A DNA stretch of 64,000 nt from Natrialba hulunbeirensis JCM 10989 (GTDB lineage Archaea > Halobacteriota > Halobacteria > Halobacteriales > Natrialbaceae). The translations under genes were made by a program, and so were the position numbers. The notes under the pieces are model-generated. The model saw only the letters and a program-made list of their open reading frames with translations. It was not told where the DNA came from and did not search any database. Positions 37,154 through 45,352 of the stretch are shown piece by piece. The stretch lies in NCBI RefSeq assembly GCF_000337575.1, contig NZ_AOIM01000009.1, positions 117,114 through 181,113 on the forward strand. The letters are read 5' to 3'. Position 1 is the first letter of the stretch. Each line of letters opens with the position of its first letter.

Positions 37154-38638
37154 ATGCATCGGCCGGTTTCCGTCGGACTTGTCGCCATCGGAGTCTTCCT
37201 CGTTGCACTCGGGATCGGCGCGACCGTCGTTTTGGGCGCGTCTGCGGGTGTCAGTGGCGATACCGGAACGACGGCCGATATTCAGCCCGGTGAGATGGCA
37301 TCACAGTCGCTATCTCCACAATCGCAGACAGAGTACTCGGTCTCGAATACTGACACACAGTATCCGGTTCAGCAGACAACTCAACAGTCAGTGTCACCTA
37401 CGCAGCAGGGGTACGCTACGCAGCAGGAGTACGTTCCCGACTCACGTGAGTTCGACTCGCGGACGTTCGAGATTACGGTCCACGAGAACGGAAGTGCGAC
37501 CTGGACGTTCCGATACGAACAGCGACTCGATGCGACCGGGAACGAGACGGACCCGAACACACCGGAGAACTTCGAGGCGTTCGCCGAGGAGTTCGAAGCC
37601 GAGGAGACGGAGTTCTACCAGCGGTTCGTCGAGCAGGCACACTCACTCACGGACAGCGGCTCTGAGATCACCGATCGCGAGATGGAGGCGAGCGACTTTG
37701 ATCGTCGTGCGACAGTCGAGGGACAAATCAACCCGATGGGCGTCGTCGAAATGTCCTTTACGTGGCACGAGTTTGCAGTCTCGGAGAACGGAACGCTCGT
37801 CATCGGGGACGTCTTCCAGAGTGTGTACCTCTCGAGCGACCAGTCGATTGACATCCAGCCTGGCGACGGCCTCGTCTTCGAACACGCCGAACCGGATCCC
37901 GAATACGTCGGGCCATCACTGTCTGAAGCCGATATCGTCCAGTGGGAGGGCGAACGCGAGTTCCTCGCAGGGCATCCACGCGTCGTCTTTGAGTACGAAG
38001 ACGGCGACTCTGGCGGGGTTTTTGATACTAGCGTCCCGTCTCTCTTTGGCGAGCAGTCGACCGGGACAGGGTTGGCCGCACTCGCAGTTGTTCTTGTGGC
38101 CGTAGCTGGACTCGCTCTCGCCGGTCGGTGGTACCGTACGCAGCGTCGGACCGGTGCCAGTGCTGGTGTCGGTATGGGCGCTGATACTGACACTGGCAAT
38201 CCTGACACGAACCAGGAACCGAGCCGTACGTTCGCCATCCCTGGATTCGGAGGAGGCACAGAGAGCGAGGCAGATGCAGATAGCGGGCCTCAATCCAATG
38301 CCGATAGTGTCTCTCCCGGAACGAACAACAGCACACCGACAGAAGCCGGTGAACCCACCAACGCTGGCAGTTCCGGACCGACACCGGAGCCACTCTCAGA
38401 GGGTGCTCTGTTGACGGACGAAGATCGAGTCGTCGAACTCATCCGGGAAAACGGTGGCCGGATGAAACAGGTCAACATCGTCGACGAAACTGGCTGGTCG
38501 AAATCCAAGGTGAGTATGCTGCTCTCGGAGATGGAAGACGAGGGAACAATCAGTAAGCTCCGCGTCGGCCGGGAGAACATTATCAGCCTCGAAGGATTCG
38601 AACCGGAGGCGACGAAATCGCCGTTCGACGAGCAGTAG
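37154..38638 (+). CDS. Membrane-tethered winged-helix regulator (DUF7345/DUF7343-like)
   Basis: ATG 37154 gives MHRPVSVGLVAIGVFLVALG, a signal or first membrane helix; upstream starts add only promoter DNA with TATA-like CATTTTTAG at 37122-37130. The 494-residue protein has an outside Gln/Ser/Thr-rich linker and a beta-rich ectodomain (RTFEITVHENGSATWTFRYE). A transmembrane helix (LAALAVVLVAVAGLALAGRW) is followed by a cytosolic linker and a C-terminal winged helix (GGRMKQVNIVDETGWSKSKV SMLLSEMEDEG, broken here). This haloarchaeal one-component architecture senses outside signals and binds DNA inside. Ligand unknown. Confidence 0.8.
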   Translation: MHRPVSVGLVAIGVFLVALGIGATVVLGASAGVSGDTGTTADIQPGEMASQSLSPQSQTEYSVSNTDTQYPVQQTTQQSVSPTQQGYATQQEYVPDSREFDSRTFEITVHENGSATWTFRYEQRLDATGNETDPNTPENFEAFAEEFEAEETEFYQRFVEQAHSLTDSGSEITDREMEASDFDRRATVEGQINPMGVVEMSFTWHEFAVSENGTLVIGDVFQSVYLSSDQSIDIQPGDGLVFEHAEPDPEYVGPSLSEADIVQWEGEREFLAGHPRVVFEYEDGDSGGVFDTSVPSLFGEQSTGTGLAALAVVLVAVAGLALAGRWYRTQRRTGASAGVGMGADTDTGNPDTNQEPSRTFAIPGFGGGTESEADADSGPQSNADSVSPGTNNSTPTEAGEPTNAGSSGPTPEPLSEGALLTDEDRVVELIRENGGRMKQVNIVDETGWSKSKVSMLLSEMEDEGTISKLRVGRENIISLEGFEPEATKSPFDEQ

Positions 38639-38724
38639 TGACGCGCGACGATCCCCGACTGCCAAACAGTGTTTGCCGCGTACTGTCGTGTGACTCACGT
38701 GCACTCCGGTGTCGAAACGGAATG

Positions 38725-38732
38725 CTTAAACA
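38725..38732 (+). promoter_or_regulatory. TATA-like box of the tRNA-Glu gene
   Basis: CTTAAACA is placed 46 nt before the tRNA 5' end. Transcription from about 25 nt downstream of it would yield a short 5' leader for RNase P. Confidence 0.5.
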
Positions 38733-38777
38733 TCGTAGCGCACTACGTGAAAGTACGTTCGCGACGAACCGCGACGG

Positions 38778-38852
38778 GCTCCGATGGTGTAGTCCGGCCA
38801 ATCATATTGCCCTCTCACGGCAATGACCTGGGTTCGAATCCCAGTCGGAGCA
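38778..38852 (+). tRNA. tRNA-Glu (anticodon CTC)
   Basis: All cloverleaf arms are visible. The acceptor stem GCTCCGA pairs with TCGGAGC (7 bp). The anticodon stem TTGCC/GGCAA encloses loop CTCTCAC with anticodon CTC, and the T arm reads CTGGG TTCGAAT CCCAG. CCA is not encoded. A tyrosine recombinase gene begins 165 nt downstream, so the 3' half of this gene is the likely attachment site of the following island. No second copy of its 3' end was found in the window. Confidence 0.93.
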
Positions 38853-39016
38853 CTCCAATCCCTTTCTCGTCTTGCGGTTTTGGCCTGTGGCTAACCTAAG
38901 GTGAATACGATGCTACAGGGCAAACACGTAATCGAACCCGTGTCACCCCGACGCCGTCTTGCGGTTCATGTTGTTGCCCCGGCAATTACGTTCGACGTAA
39001 GATTCAGGGGGCATTC

Positions 39017-40120
39017 ATGACCGATCTTGACGGTATCTCGGTCGTCACGGAACCATGCGAGGAATTGCTCAATGAACGTCAGCTATCTGACTATCGTTCC
39101 CAGCGTGAAGACTGTCTCAAATGGTTGCTCACATTCGGGAAGAACCCGGACAAAGTCAACGGGTATGCTTTCGAGACGGTGCGGGCCAGAGCATATCGGA
39201 TGGACATGTTCTATCGATGGGTCTGGGAGCAGGAGGGGCGCTATCTCGCAGACGTCTCTCATGAACACGCTGATGGGTGGATGGAAGAACTAGCCTATCA
39301 AGACAAAAGTACCGCTCACAAAGACAACTGCCAGAAGGCCGTTCAGATGCTGCTCAAATGGCGTCATCATAAACACGGTCTCGACAAATGGGAGCCAGAC
39401 ATTCGCTTCAACTCTAACGGCTCCTCGCAGCCCCGTGACTTCTTGACGCGCCAGGAGCGAAGTAAAATCCGAGAGGTGTCTCTCGAGTACGGCTCGATCC
39501 CGTCATATCAGAGCGTCACGCCAGAGGAGCGGGATCGCTGGAAAGCCTACCTCGCCCAGCGATTCGAAAAGCCGAAGTCAGAAGTAACGCCCGACGATTG
39601 GGACCGTGCCAACGGCTGGAAAATCCCATCGCTGGTCTTTGTCAGTCTGGACGCTGGACTCCGCCCGATCGAAGTTGCTCGAGCTACTACGGGATGGATC
39701 GATACTGATAACGAGGTTCTGCGTATTCCGAAAGAAGAGAGTTCGAAGAACAGAGATAACTGGATTGTTAGTATCCACACCCGTACAGCAGAGATGTTAG
39801 AACGTTGGCTCGAACAACGTGAAACGATATCCATGTACGACGATACTGACGCACTCTGGTTGACGAGGCAAAACAATACTTATCGGTCGCGTGCGCTCAA
39901 GCATCTCCTTCTTCGGTTGAGCGAGCAAGCTGGCATCGATACCGACGACCGACGCTTGAGTTGGTACGCAATCAGACATTCCGTAGGAACATATATGACC
40001 CGAGAAGAGGGATTAGCTGCGGCTCAAGCACAACTCCGGCATTCGAGCCCCCAAACGACGATGAAGTATGACCAAGTTCCCGCTGAGGACCGAAGAGATG
40101 CCCTTGATCGGATGGGTTAA
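39017..40120 (+). CDS. Tyrosine recombinase/integrase (copy 1)
   Basis: The 367-residue protein has an N-terminal core-binding domain and a catalytic domain with Arg in LDAGLRPIEV (near 214) and the second Arg in WYAIRHSVGTYM (near 319). His is in QLRHSSPQTT (near 342) and the nucleophile candidate Tyr in MKYDQVP (near 350). It is first in line after tRNA-Glu and so is the probable integrase of this island. It is clearly homologous to the 41452 recombinase, sharing SLVF-SLDA-LRPIEV and LSWY-IRHS-GTYM. The stop overlaps the convergent next gene. Confidence 0.92.
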   Translation: MTDLDGISVVTEPCEELLNERQLSDYRSQREDCLKWLLTFGKNPDKVNGYAFETVRARAYRMDMFYRWVWEQEGRYLADVSHEHADGWMEELAYQDKSTAHKDNCQKAVQMLLKWRHHKHGLDKWEPDIRFNSNGSSQPRDFLTRQERSKIREVSLEYGSIPSYQSVTPEERDRWKAYLAQRFEKPKSEVTPDDWDRANGWKIPSLVFVSLDAGLRPIEVARATTGWIDTDNEVLRIPKEESSKNRDNWIVSIHTRTAEMLERWLEQRETISMYDDTDALWLTRQNNTYRSRALKHLLLRLSEQAGIDTDDRRLSWYAIRHSVGTYMTREEGLAAAQAQLRHSSPQTTMKYDQVPAEDRRDALDRMG

Positions 40121-41277
40121 AGAATCTCCTCGATAGCGTTCAAAGCCATCTGGAGATCGTCCTCAACATCGATCTCACTTTGGAACTCGAGTGGGATATC
40201 ACTCTTTGGGGCGCTGTCCTCTTCTGCTGCTAACCAATGTAACCATTCTCGGTATCTCTCCATATGTTTCTCGTCGACTTTGAGAATCAGTTGTCCATAA
40301 GCTGTTAATCGGTAGGTTCGACTTCGTCCGGTAGAATCTTGTTTGACCAATGGACGTTCCAGCCAAGGTTCTTGACCTTGCGAAGTATTTGCGACCTTCC
40401 TTAGCTCTCTCCCAATAGTACGCTTACCAGGTGAGTTATGTCCCTGCCATACATTGCTTGAACTTACTCTGTGTCGGCGAGAACCATCCTCACGAAGTAG
40501 CTTTTCAAGTATCCCGGATACCTCTCGTTTGCCGTATTCAGCGTTCCTAAATTCTTCAATGTCATTTTGGACGCAATCTGACAGAGTATCGAATTCCTTC
40601 AAATACGTATTTTCCAGAAGATCATCGACCAGTGTACTACTGTCCCACAGTGTATCAGGATCGTTCCGAGCAAGGATCATACGGCTGACTCCAGCTGTTT
40701 CTTTGATCCCTCTCTTTCGGAGAGATTCAGGAATTCTTTTGTCTTTCGTTATCTGGGATGTTGATTCGACTACGGTTGCACCGACTTTCAACTGCCTTTC
40801 ATGCTGCCGAATGAATTTGTGCAGAGTCGATTTTGTCCTATTAAACTCGGACAGGCCGTTCTTTGAATTCACCTGATATCCCTCAAGCAAAGCATCTAAC
40901 ATTCCTACTAAGAGACTTCGCCGACCATCTGTTCCAGAGACATCTGACTGAAGCCACTCTAGGGATGCTGCTATTTGAAATCCGAGTTGATAGCTCGGAT
41001 CTTCAAGGTTCTCAATATCAGGCGCATCAAATCCGGTCTCAAGATCTTCAACCAATTCAATCCATCCATCTTCCCACTGATCTTCATCAAGAAGATTGGA
41101 CTGATCAAACAACATAATATCTTCAGATAGCCGGGGGATACGCTCTGCAAGAAGATCCCGTTTTGTAGCTATTTTAGAGTTATCCGTAGTTGGGTACTTT
41201 GAAGCCAGATTCTCTCGTTGTCCCTCTGAAAGCGCGTAGCTACTCCTTTGAACATTGAAGCGGTCTCCATCAACCAT
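40117..41277 (-). CDS. Unknown protein, 386 residues, with C-terminal winged helix
   Basis: No family was recognised. The N-terminal part (YALSEGQRENLASKYPTTDN) is hydrophilic, the middle is helical and charged. Near residues 300-345 the sequence GRELRKVANTSQGQEPWLER, then RTYRLTAYGQLIL, looks like a winged helix. The gene lies between two paralogous recombinases, converges on the first by 4 nt and diverges from the second. The 174-nt spacer to the latter holds two strong palindromes, so a recombinase regulator or directionality factor is one idea. A defence or cargo role is equally open. Confidence 0.6.
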   Translation of the reverse strand: MVDGDRFNVQRSSYALSEGQRENLASKYPTTDNSKIATKRDLLAERIPRLSEDIMLFDQSNLLDEDQWEDGWIELVEDLETGFDAPDIENLEDPSYQLGFQIAASLEWLQSDVSGTDGRRSLLVGMLDALLEGYQVNSKNGLSEFNRTKSTLHKFIRQHERQLKVGATVVESTSQITKDKRIPESLRKRGIKETAGVSRMILARNDPDTLWDSSTLVDDLLENTYLKEFDTLSDCVQNDIEEFRNAEYGKREVSGILEKLLREDGSRRHRVSSSNVWQGHNSPGKRTIGRELRKVANTSQGQEPWLERPLVKQDSTGRSRTYRLTAYGQLILKVDEKHMERYREWLHWLAAEEDSAPKSDIPLEFQSEIDVEDDLQMALNAIEEIL

Positions 41278-41342
41278 GATTGGTATTTATTTGCTGGACT
41301 TCTCATTCATTATAATACTTTGCCTCTAGGGTAATCGGACCG

Positions 41343-41382
41343 GGGTATACCCAGATTATCCAGCAAGTTGCAGGTGTGCAAC
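41343..41382. promoter_or_regulatory. Two palindromes between divergent genes (operator candidates)
   Basis: GGGTATACCC (41343-41352) is a perfect 10-bp palindrome. GTTGCA-GGTG-TGCAAC (41367-41382) is a perfect 6-bp inverted repeat with a 4-bp loop. They lie between the 386-residue gene and the second recombinase and could be binding sites for a dimeric regulator. Confidence 0.45.
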
Positions 41383-41451
41383 ATCCCAAACAAAATCCCG
41401 TAACCCAATCCACAAACAGACCTCTTCTAGGGGTCCCCGGAGGTGATTTGG

Positions 41452-42555
41452 ATGGATGAAATCGTCTCTGAACTCACAAGAGAAGTGATTGGTCCTCGAA
41501 AACTGATAATCTTGCGTGAGGATCTGAAAAGGTTCGAGACGTTCATGATTCAGGGTGGAAAGGCACCTAACCAGAGTGGACTTGCGGACTCAACTGTTAA
41601 CAACTATCTCTCTCGAATTGATCAGATATATCGAGCAGGTTGGGCAGTGATAGGGAAAAAACAGGTTCCCTTGACACCCGATATAGCTGATCAGGTTGAG
41701 GCATCCCTCGCAGAAGATCAGTTCAAAAAGTCGAATGGGGAGTCCTATAGTCCCTCGAGTAAGCGGAAATTCCAGAATACGCTTAAGAAGTATTTCGAGT
41801 ATCGTGCAGAGAACGGAGGAAGGAAATGGGAACCGGAGTACGACTTCGAGGAAACAGCATCACGTACGAGAGATTATTTCAAGCGTGACGAACGGTCAGA
41901 ACTTCGAGATGCAAGTATATCCCACGACCAACTTCCACATTACTCTTCGGTGAGTCCGGAAGAACGAGCGAGAACAAAGCGATACTTGGCACAGAAAACT
42001 GGGGTACCAAAAAAAGACATAACCAGGGAGATCTGGAACGAGCATCGCGAATCACTCAAGATTCCTTCGTTGGTCTTTACGTCCCTTGACGCCGCACTAC
42101 GACCAATTGAAGTCAACCAAAGCACTGAAGATTGGCTCCGATTAGATACTCAGGAACTGCATATTCCAAAAGAGAACTCTTCAAAAGGACGGGAAAACTG
42201 GCATGTCAGCCTGAGTTCCAAGACGGCGCAGATCAATAGAGAGTGGATGCAACAGCGCGACTGCAAGCCCAAGTACGACGGAAGAGACGAAATTTGGCTC
42301 AATCGCCAAGGGAATCCGTACTGCTCGAAAACCCTTTGTGATCTCCTCAATACGCTGCTCGAACAGACCGATATCGACACGAGTAATCGTGATCTGTCTT
42401 GGTACTCGATTCGCCACTCAACTGGAACATACATGACTGAGGTCGGGGATATGGCTCAGGCTTCAGAGCAACTTCGACATGATTCGTTCCAGACAACGAA
42501 GCGGTACTACCACTCTTCCGTCGAAGAACGGAGTAACACGTTGGAGGAAATATAA
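41452..42555 (+). CDS. Tyrosine recombinase/integrase (copy 2)
   Basis: ATG 41452 is preferred over GTG 41443 because a full Shine-Dalgarno GGAGGTGA (41439-41446) lies 5 nt before it, which is uncommon in the mostly leaderless genes here. The 367-residue protein keeps Arg in LDAALRPIEV (near 217), WYSIRHSTGTYM (near 320), His in QLRHDSFQTT (near 342) and Tyr in RYYHSSVEE (near 350). Same length and strong similarity to copy 1 show a duplication or a sequential insertion of related elements. Confidence 0.9.
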   Translation: MDEIVSELTREVIGPRKLIILREDLKRFETFMIQGGKAPNQSGLADSTVNNYLSRIDQIYRAGWAVIGKKQVPLTPDIADQVEASLAEDQFKKSNGESYSPSSKRKFQNTLKKYFEYRAENGGRKWEPEYDFEETASRTRDYFKRDERSELRDASISHDQLPHYSSVSPEERARTKRYLAQKTGVPKKDITREIWNEHRESLKIPSLVFTSLDAALRPIEVNQSTEDWLRLDTQELHIPKENSSKGRENWHVSLSSKTAQINREWMQQRDCKPKYDGRDEIWLNRQGNPYCSKTLCDLLNTLLEQTDIDTSNRDLSWYSIRHSTGTYMTEVGDMAQASEQLRHDSFQTTKRYYHSSVEERSNTLEEI

Positions 42556-42655
42556 AACCGGAACCCTAGCAGAAGATCTCCCATATTATCAATAATTGTT
42601 CGGTTCGACTGGTTGAACTTTGGGCTCGGTTATTCAGAGGTGAAATCGTTGATAG

Positions 42656-42663
42656 GAGGTGAA
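42656..42663 (+). promoter_or_regulatory. Shine-Dalgarno GGAGGTGA
   Basis: This perfect SD sequence lies two bases before the ATG of a possible 43-residue ORF at 42666. The identical 8-mer precedes recombinase copy 2 at 41439. Its presence supports the small ORF, although the spacing is shorter than usual. Confidence 0.45.
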
Positions 42664-42665
42664 AT

Positions 42666-42797
42666 ATGACTCCTAACCGGATCCCGGTGGAAAATCTTCG
42701 GTGTCATCCTGATGGGTTTGTCGTTAAAATCAGAACAGAACCACATTTCGAGTGTCTCTGGTGTACTACTATCTGTATATTCAACGAGTTGATTTAA
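42666..42797 (+). CDS. Possible 43-residue Cys/His micro-protein
   Basis: The frame starting MTPNRIPVENLRCHPDGFVV contains Cys12-His13, His26, Cys29 and Cys-Trp-Cys-type residues (FECLWCTTIC), a plausible zinc knuckle of the kind often found in tiny haloarchaeal proteins. It is preceded by GGAGGTGA. It is not supported by codon bias, since the area is AT-rich island DNA, and it stands alone between a recombinase and a convergent membrane protein. Function unknown. Confidence 0.45.
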   Translation: MTPNRIPVENLRCHPDGFVVKIRTEPHFECLWCTTICIFNELI

Positions 42798-42817
42798 AGC
42801 TCAGACAGAATTTCATA

Positions 42818-43384
42818 TTACCGAATTTGCTGCTCTGCCTCATTAACAGAAGGGAGATTTCGATCAACCAGAGCTAAACCTACCAACAGACCGAGTACCA
42901 TCCCGAGAAGGGTGGTGGTATCCCAGCGCGCAATTGCTGCGAAATCCCCTGTCCAGTACATCAATCCGCCTATGATTGCAAGAATAATCATATTACTAAC
43001 CGCCAATCCTCCTTTTCGATGCAATGGCATCTGACTCAGCGGATAATACGGATGTCTGGAATCGAGTGTTAGTGCTGCGTGTTTGGCTCCGACGTAGCTT
43101 TTGATGGCTTTCTGACTGACAGTACAAGCCTTCCCTGTAGTCCAGGCTACCGCAGCTGATGGACCAATTATAGACAGATTCTGTTTACCTCTGTCCTTTT
43201 CATCTTTGGCTGTTTGCTCTTCCTCATCTAAAACTGTGAGAACACTTGCATCGAATTCCACGATTGCTTCCTCATCATCGATCCCAAGTGCACGACGATG
43301 AGGTTTTGGAATGACTAGTCGACCATCTGTATCTACCTTCTTACTGAAGGAGATCTCATCGACCTCAGAGTCATCACCTGTCAT
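42818..43384 (-). CDS. AbrB-like domain protein with two membrane helices
   Basis: ATG 43384 is chosen because MTGDDSEVDEISFSKKVDTD fits the SpoVT-AbrB start; an upstream ATG adds nine poorly fitting residues. The N-terminal 50 of 188 residues (DTDGRLVIPKPHRRALGIDD) form a swapped-hairpin DNA-binding domain. The middle is hydrophilic, then two hydrophobic helices (MIILAIIGGLMYWTGDFAAI; LLGMVLGLLVGLALVDRN) follow. A DNA-binding domain tethered to the membrane is unusual; it may be an antitoxin or transcription factor with membrane control. No toxin partner is seen. Confidence 0.65.
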   Translation of the reverse strand: MTGDDSEVDEISFSKKVDTDGRLVIPKPHRRALGIDDEEAIVEFDASVLTVLDEEEQTAKDEKDRGKQNLSIIGPSAAVAWTTGKACTVSQKAIKSYVGAKHAALTLDSRHPYYPLSQMPLHRKGGLAVSNMIILAIIGGLMYWTGDFAAIARWDTTTLLGMVLGLLVGLALVDRNLPSVNEAEQQIR

Positions 43385-43605
43385 ATTCACAATTGTGGTC
43401 CCTAGACACATAAATCATACTATAATATATTTGTGATATAGATATTTGGTATTAAATTGATTGTAGTGGCCCATCATAGTCTATATTATACTTTGTAATA
43501 AAGATACGCTATTCTCTAACTCTTCTGGTAAGACCGCCCCTGACAATCAAATATGATACAAGAACGTCCAAAAATGGTATAACAATTCAGATCCATTATC
43601 AAAAT
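43385..43605. promoter_or_regulatory. AT-rich divergent promoter region
   Basis: This 221-nt gap is the most A+T-rich stretch of the window, with ATAATATATTTG, TATATTATAC and TTAAATTG. It separates the AbrB-like gene from the DUF5805-like gene and contains several TATA-like options for both directions. No ORF is convincing. Confidence 0.45.
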
Positions 43606-43980
43606 ATGACGAAGGCATACTTCGAGGTCCCTGACGAGTGGACCGAAGCAGCAGATGAGATGGATGCATCTGTTGCAGCGTACTGCCGTAAGATGGTCAG
43701 AGCAGGACGTCGACAGTTCGGATACGATTACGAACCACACGAAGTCCCGGTTAGCCAGAAGACGCTCAAAACCGATGACCAAGTAGACCCTGGTGCTGAC
43801 GGCGTTTTGGAAGACTTCGTCCTCCGGAACCTATCTACTGAGACTGGACAGGATGAAGAGGATATCGCGGAGTTGCTCGAAGAGGAGATTGCAAGTGCGG
43901 CCGACCGGTTAGTTGAGCAAGGACAGGCAAAATATCGGCGATCACAGGGCGGTTGGCTCAAAGTGATTGAAGATGAATAA
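43606..43980 (+). CDS. DUF5805-like protein, partner of recombinase copy 3
   Basis: The 124-residue product starts MTKAYFEVPDEWTEAADEMD and has an all-helical, acidic composition with a basic middle (RKMVRAGRRQFGYDYEPHEV). It resembles, from memory, DUF5805 proteins that precede haloarchaeal site-specific recombinases. Its last codons overlap the start of the next recombinase (8 nt), so the two are coupled. It may be a recombination accessory or DNA-binding partner. Confidence 0.65.
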   Translation: MTKAYFEVPDEWTEAADEMDASVAAYCRKMVRAGRRQFGYDYEPHEVPVSQKTLKTDDQVDPGADGVLEDFVLRNLSTETGQDEEDIAELLEEEIASAADRLVEQGQAKYRRSQGGWLKVIEDE

Positions 43981-45055
43981 GTATGGAAAGCTTGAATTCG
44001 ATCGGGAATGGCATAAAATGCCGATTCAGAAGTATGAGACGTACAAGCGGGATCAACAGGATCTAACAGACACCCGACTCAGGCAGATTCGACTAAGTCT
44101 GATCAAATCCTCTGCGAGATCAGACTACGTCGCATGGAACGAATTTATCGACTGGCAAGAATCGATGACTACCGATGATGCCTGGCGCTTCTTAGACCAA
44201 CTACGCAACGCCGGACTCGCCGAGCGAACCGTTGAAGAGTATATGCGAATTGTCCAGTCTTTCCTCGCTATGATGATGACCCGGGGCGTCGTTGAGTCAA
44301 ATCCTATCGCATATGTCATTGACGAGGCTGAATTTGAAATCGAAGAGAGTTCACAACTCGAATTAACGGTTAGTCAACTCGGTAACTTCATAAAGTCTAT
44401 TCCTAAACCGCACTACCGAGCATCGGCACTACTACACGCTAAAAACGGAATTCGGAATGGTGAAAACAACAATATTGATCTACCCCATCTCCACCTCGAC
44501 CATCCCGACTATTATCGCTTCTTAGAAAAACGAGATATCGAACTCCACGAGCAAATTAAGGAGCGGCCAGACTCACTGTATATTCCGTCTGAGCCAACAA
44601 TTGGAGAGGAATACAACGGTGAAGTTCGGGGTGCAGGGAACAAACGAAAAAACGATACGATTATCCCAATTGATATGGAGACGAAGTTCATGCTCTTGAA
44701 CTGGTTAGCAGTACGCCCGTTGGCAGAGTATCCTCACCCACTCTGGGTAACTCAAGATAATACTAGGGTTCATCATCAATCGTTTCGAAGCTACATTAAG
44801 AACTGCGCGGTGGAGGCAGGCCTCATTGATGATACTGCTGACCGCAAATTTTCCGTTCACTGGTTCCGTCACTTTTTCACAACGCAATTAAGACCTGGGC
44901 ATGGAAACTACAGCGAGTATCTTGAACCAACCATGATAAAATACCTCCGTGGCGACGTTGAAGACGACATTATGGAGGTTTATACGCACGATTGGGGAAA
45001 TACGATTCGTGCAGAATACATCGATTCGATCTATCAGTTCGGCATTTATGAGTGA
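43973..45055 (+). CDS. Tyrosine recombinase/integrase (copy 3, divergent type)
   Basis: ATG 43973 lies inside the end of the DUF5805-like gene; a TTG at 43967 is an alternative. The 360-residue protein has a SAM-like N-terminal domain (YVAWNEFIDWQESMTTDDAW). The catalytic Arg is in KNGIRNGENNNI (near 160), the second Arg in VHWFRHFFTT (near 299) and the Tyr in RAEYIDSI (near 349). It is not closely similar to copies 1 and 2 and matches the haloarchaeal recombinase type paired with DUF5805. Confidence 0.88.
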   Translation: MNKYGKLEFDREWHKMPIQKYETYKRDQQDLTDTRLRQIRLSLIKSSARSDYVAWNEFIDWQESMTTDDAWRFLDQLRNAGLAERTVEEYMRIVQSFLAMMMTRGVVESNPIAYVIDEAEFEIEESSQLELTVSQLGNFIKSIPKPHYRASALLHAKNGIRNGENNNIDLPHLHLDHPDYYRFLEKRDIELHEQIKERPDSLYIPSEPTIGEEYNGEVRGAGNKRKNDTIIPIDMETKFMLLNWLAVRPLAEYPHPLWVTQDNTRVHHQSFRSYIKNCAVEAGLIDDTADRKFSVHWFRHFFTTQLRPGHGNYSEYLEPTMIKYLRGDVEDDIMEVYTHDWGNTIRAEYIDSIYQFGIYE

Positions 45056-45352
45056 CTAGTTGCGATATATTGATGGATTTAATTAGTTCTTCAGCCGGAA
45101 ATGGTGCCGCCAATTCCCGTGCAGTTGTCGCCGTTTTTCATACTCTGTGTTACGAGAATAACGGAAAATGCATCGATCACTATAATCGATTCTGGACCGA
45201 GTGCTTCGGCGCGTTAAGTACGGTGAACATTTTGCTATGGCGGAATCGAATCGGGGAAACGCCTATGAAGGTGTTCTGAGTTACGGTGTTTCTACGATGT
45301 CTGAAAAGCAAACTACCTACGAGTTCGGGAACCGTCCAGATGGAAGTCAATA
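45056..45352. other. Non-coding or decayed stretch between recombinase and GmrSD-like gene
   Basis: Short frames on the plus strand overlap here. The frame from ATG 45297 (MSEKQTTYEFGNRPDGSQYQ) looks protein-like for 22 residues and then runs antisense into the GmrSD-like gene. It may be the remnant of a gene cut by an insertion. Nothing complete is seen. Confidence 0.35.

Noticed and set aside
38868-38966. 12-bp direct repeat CGTCTTGCGGTT (38868 and 38955) between the tRNA and the recombinase
   Set aside because: It is too short and lies inside a single spacer, so it may be chance; it does not match the tRNA.
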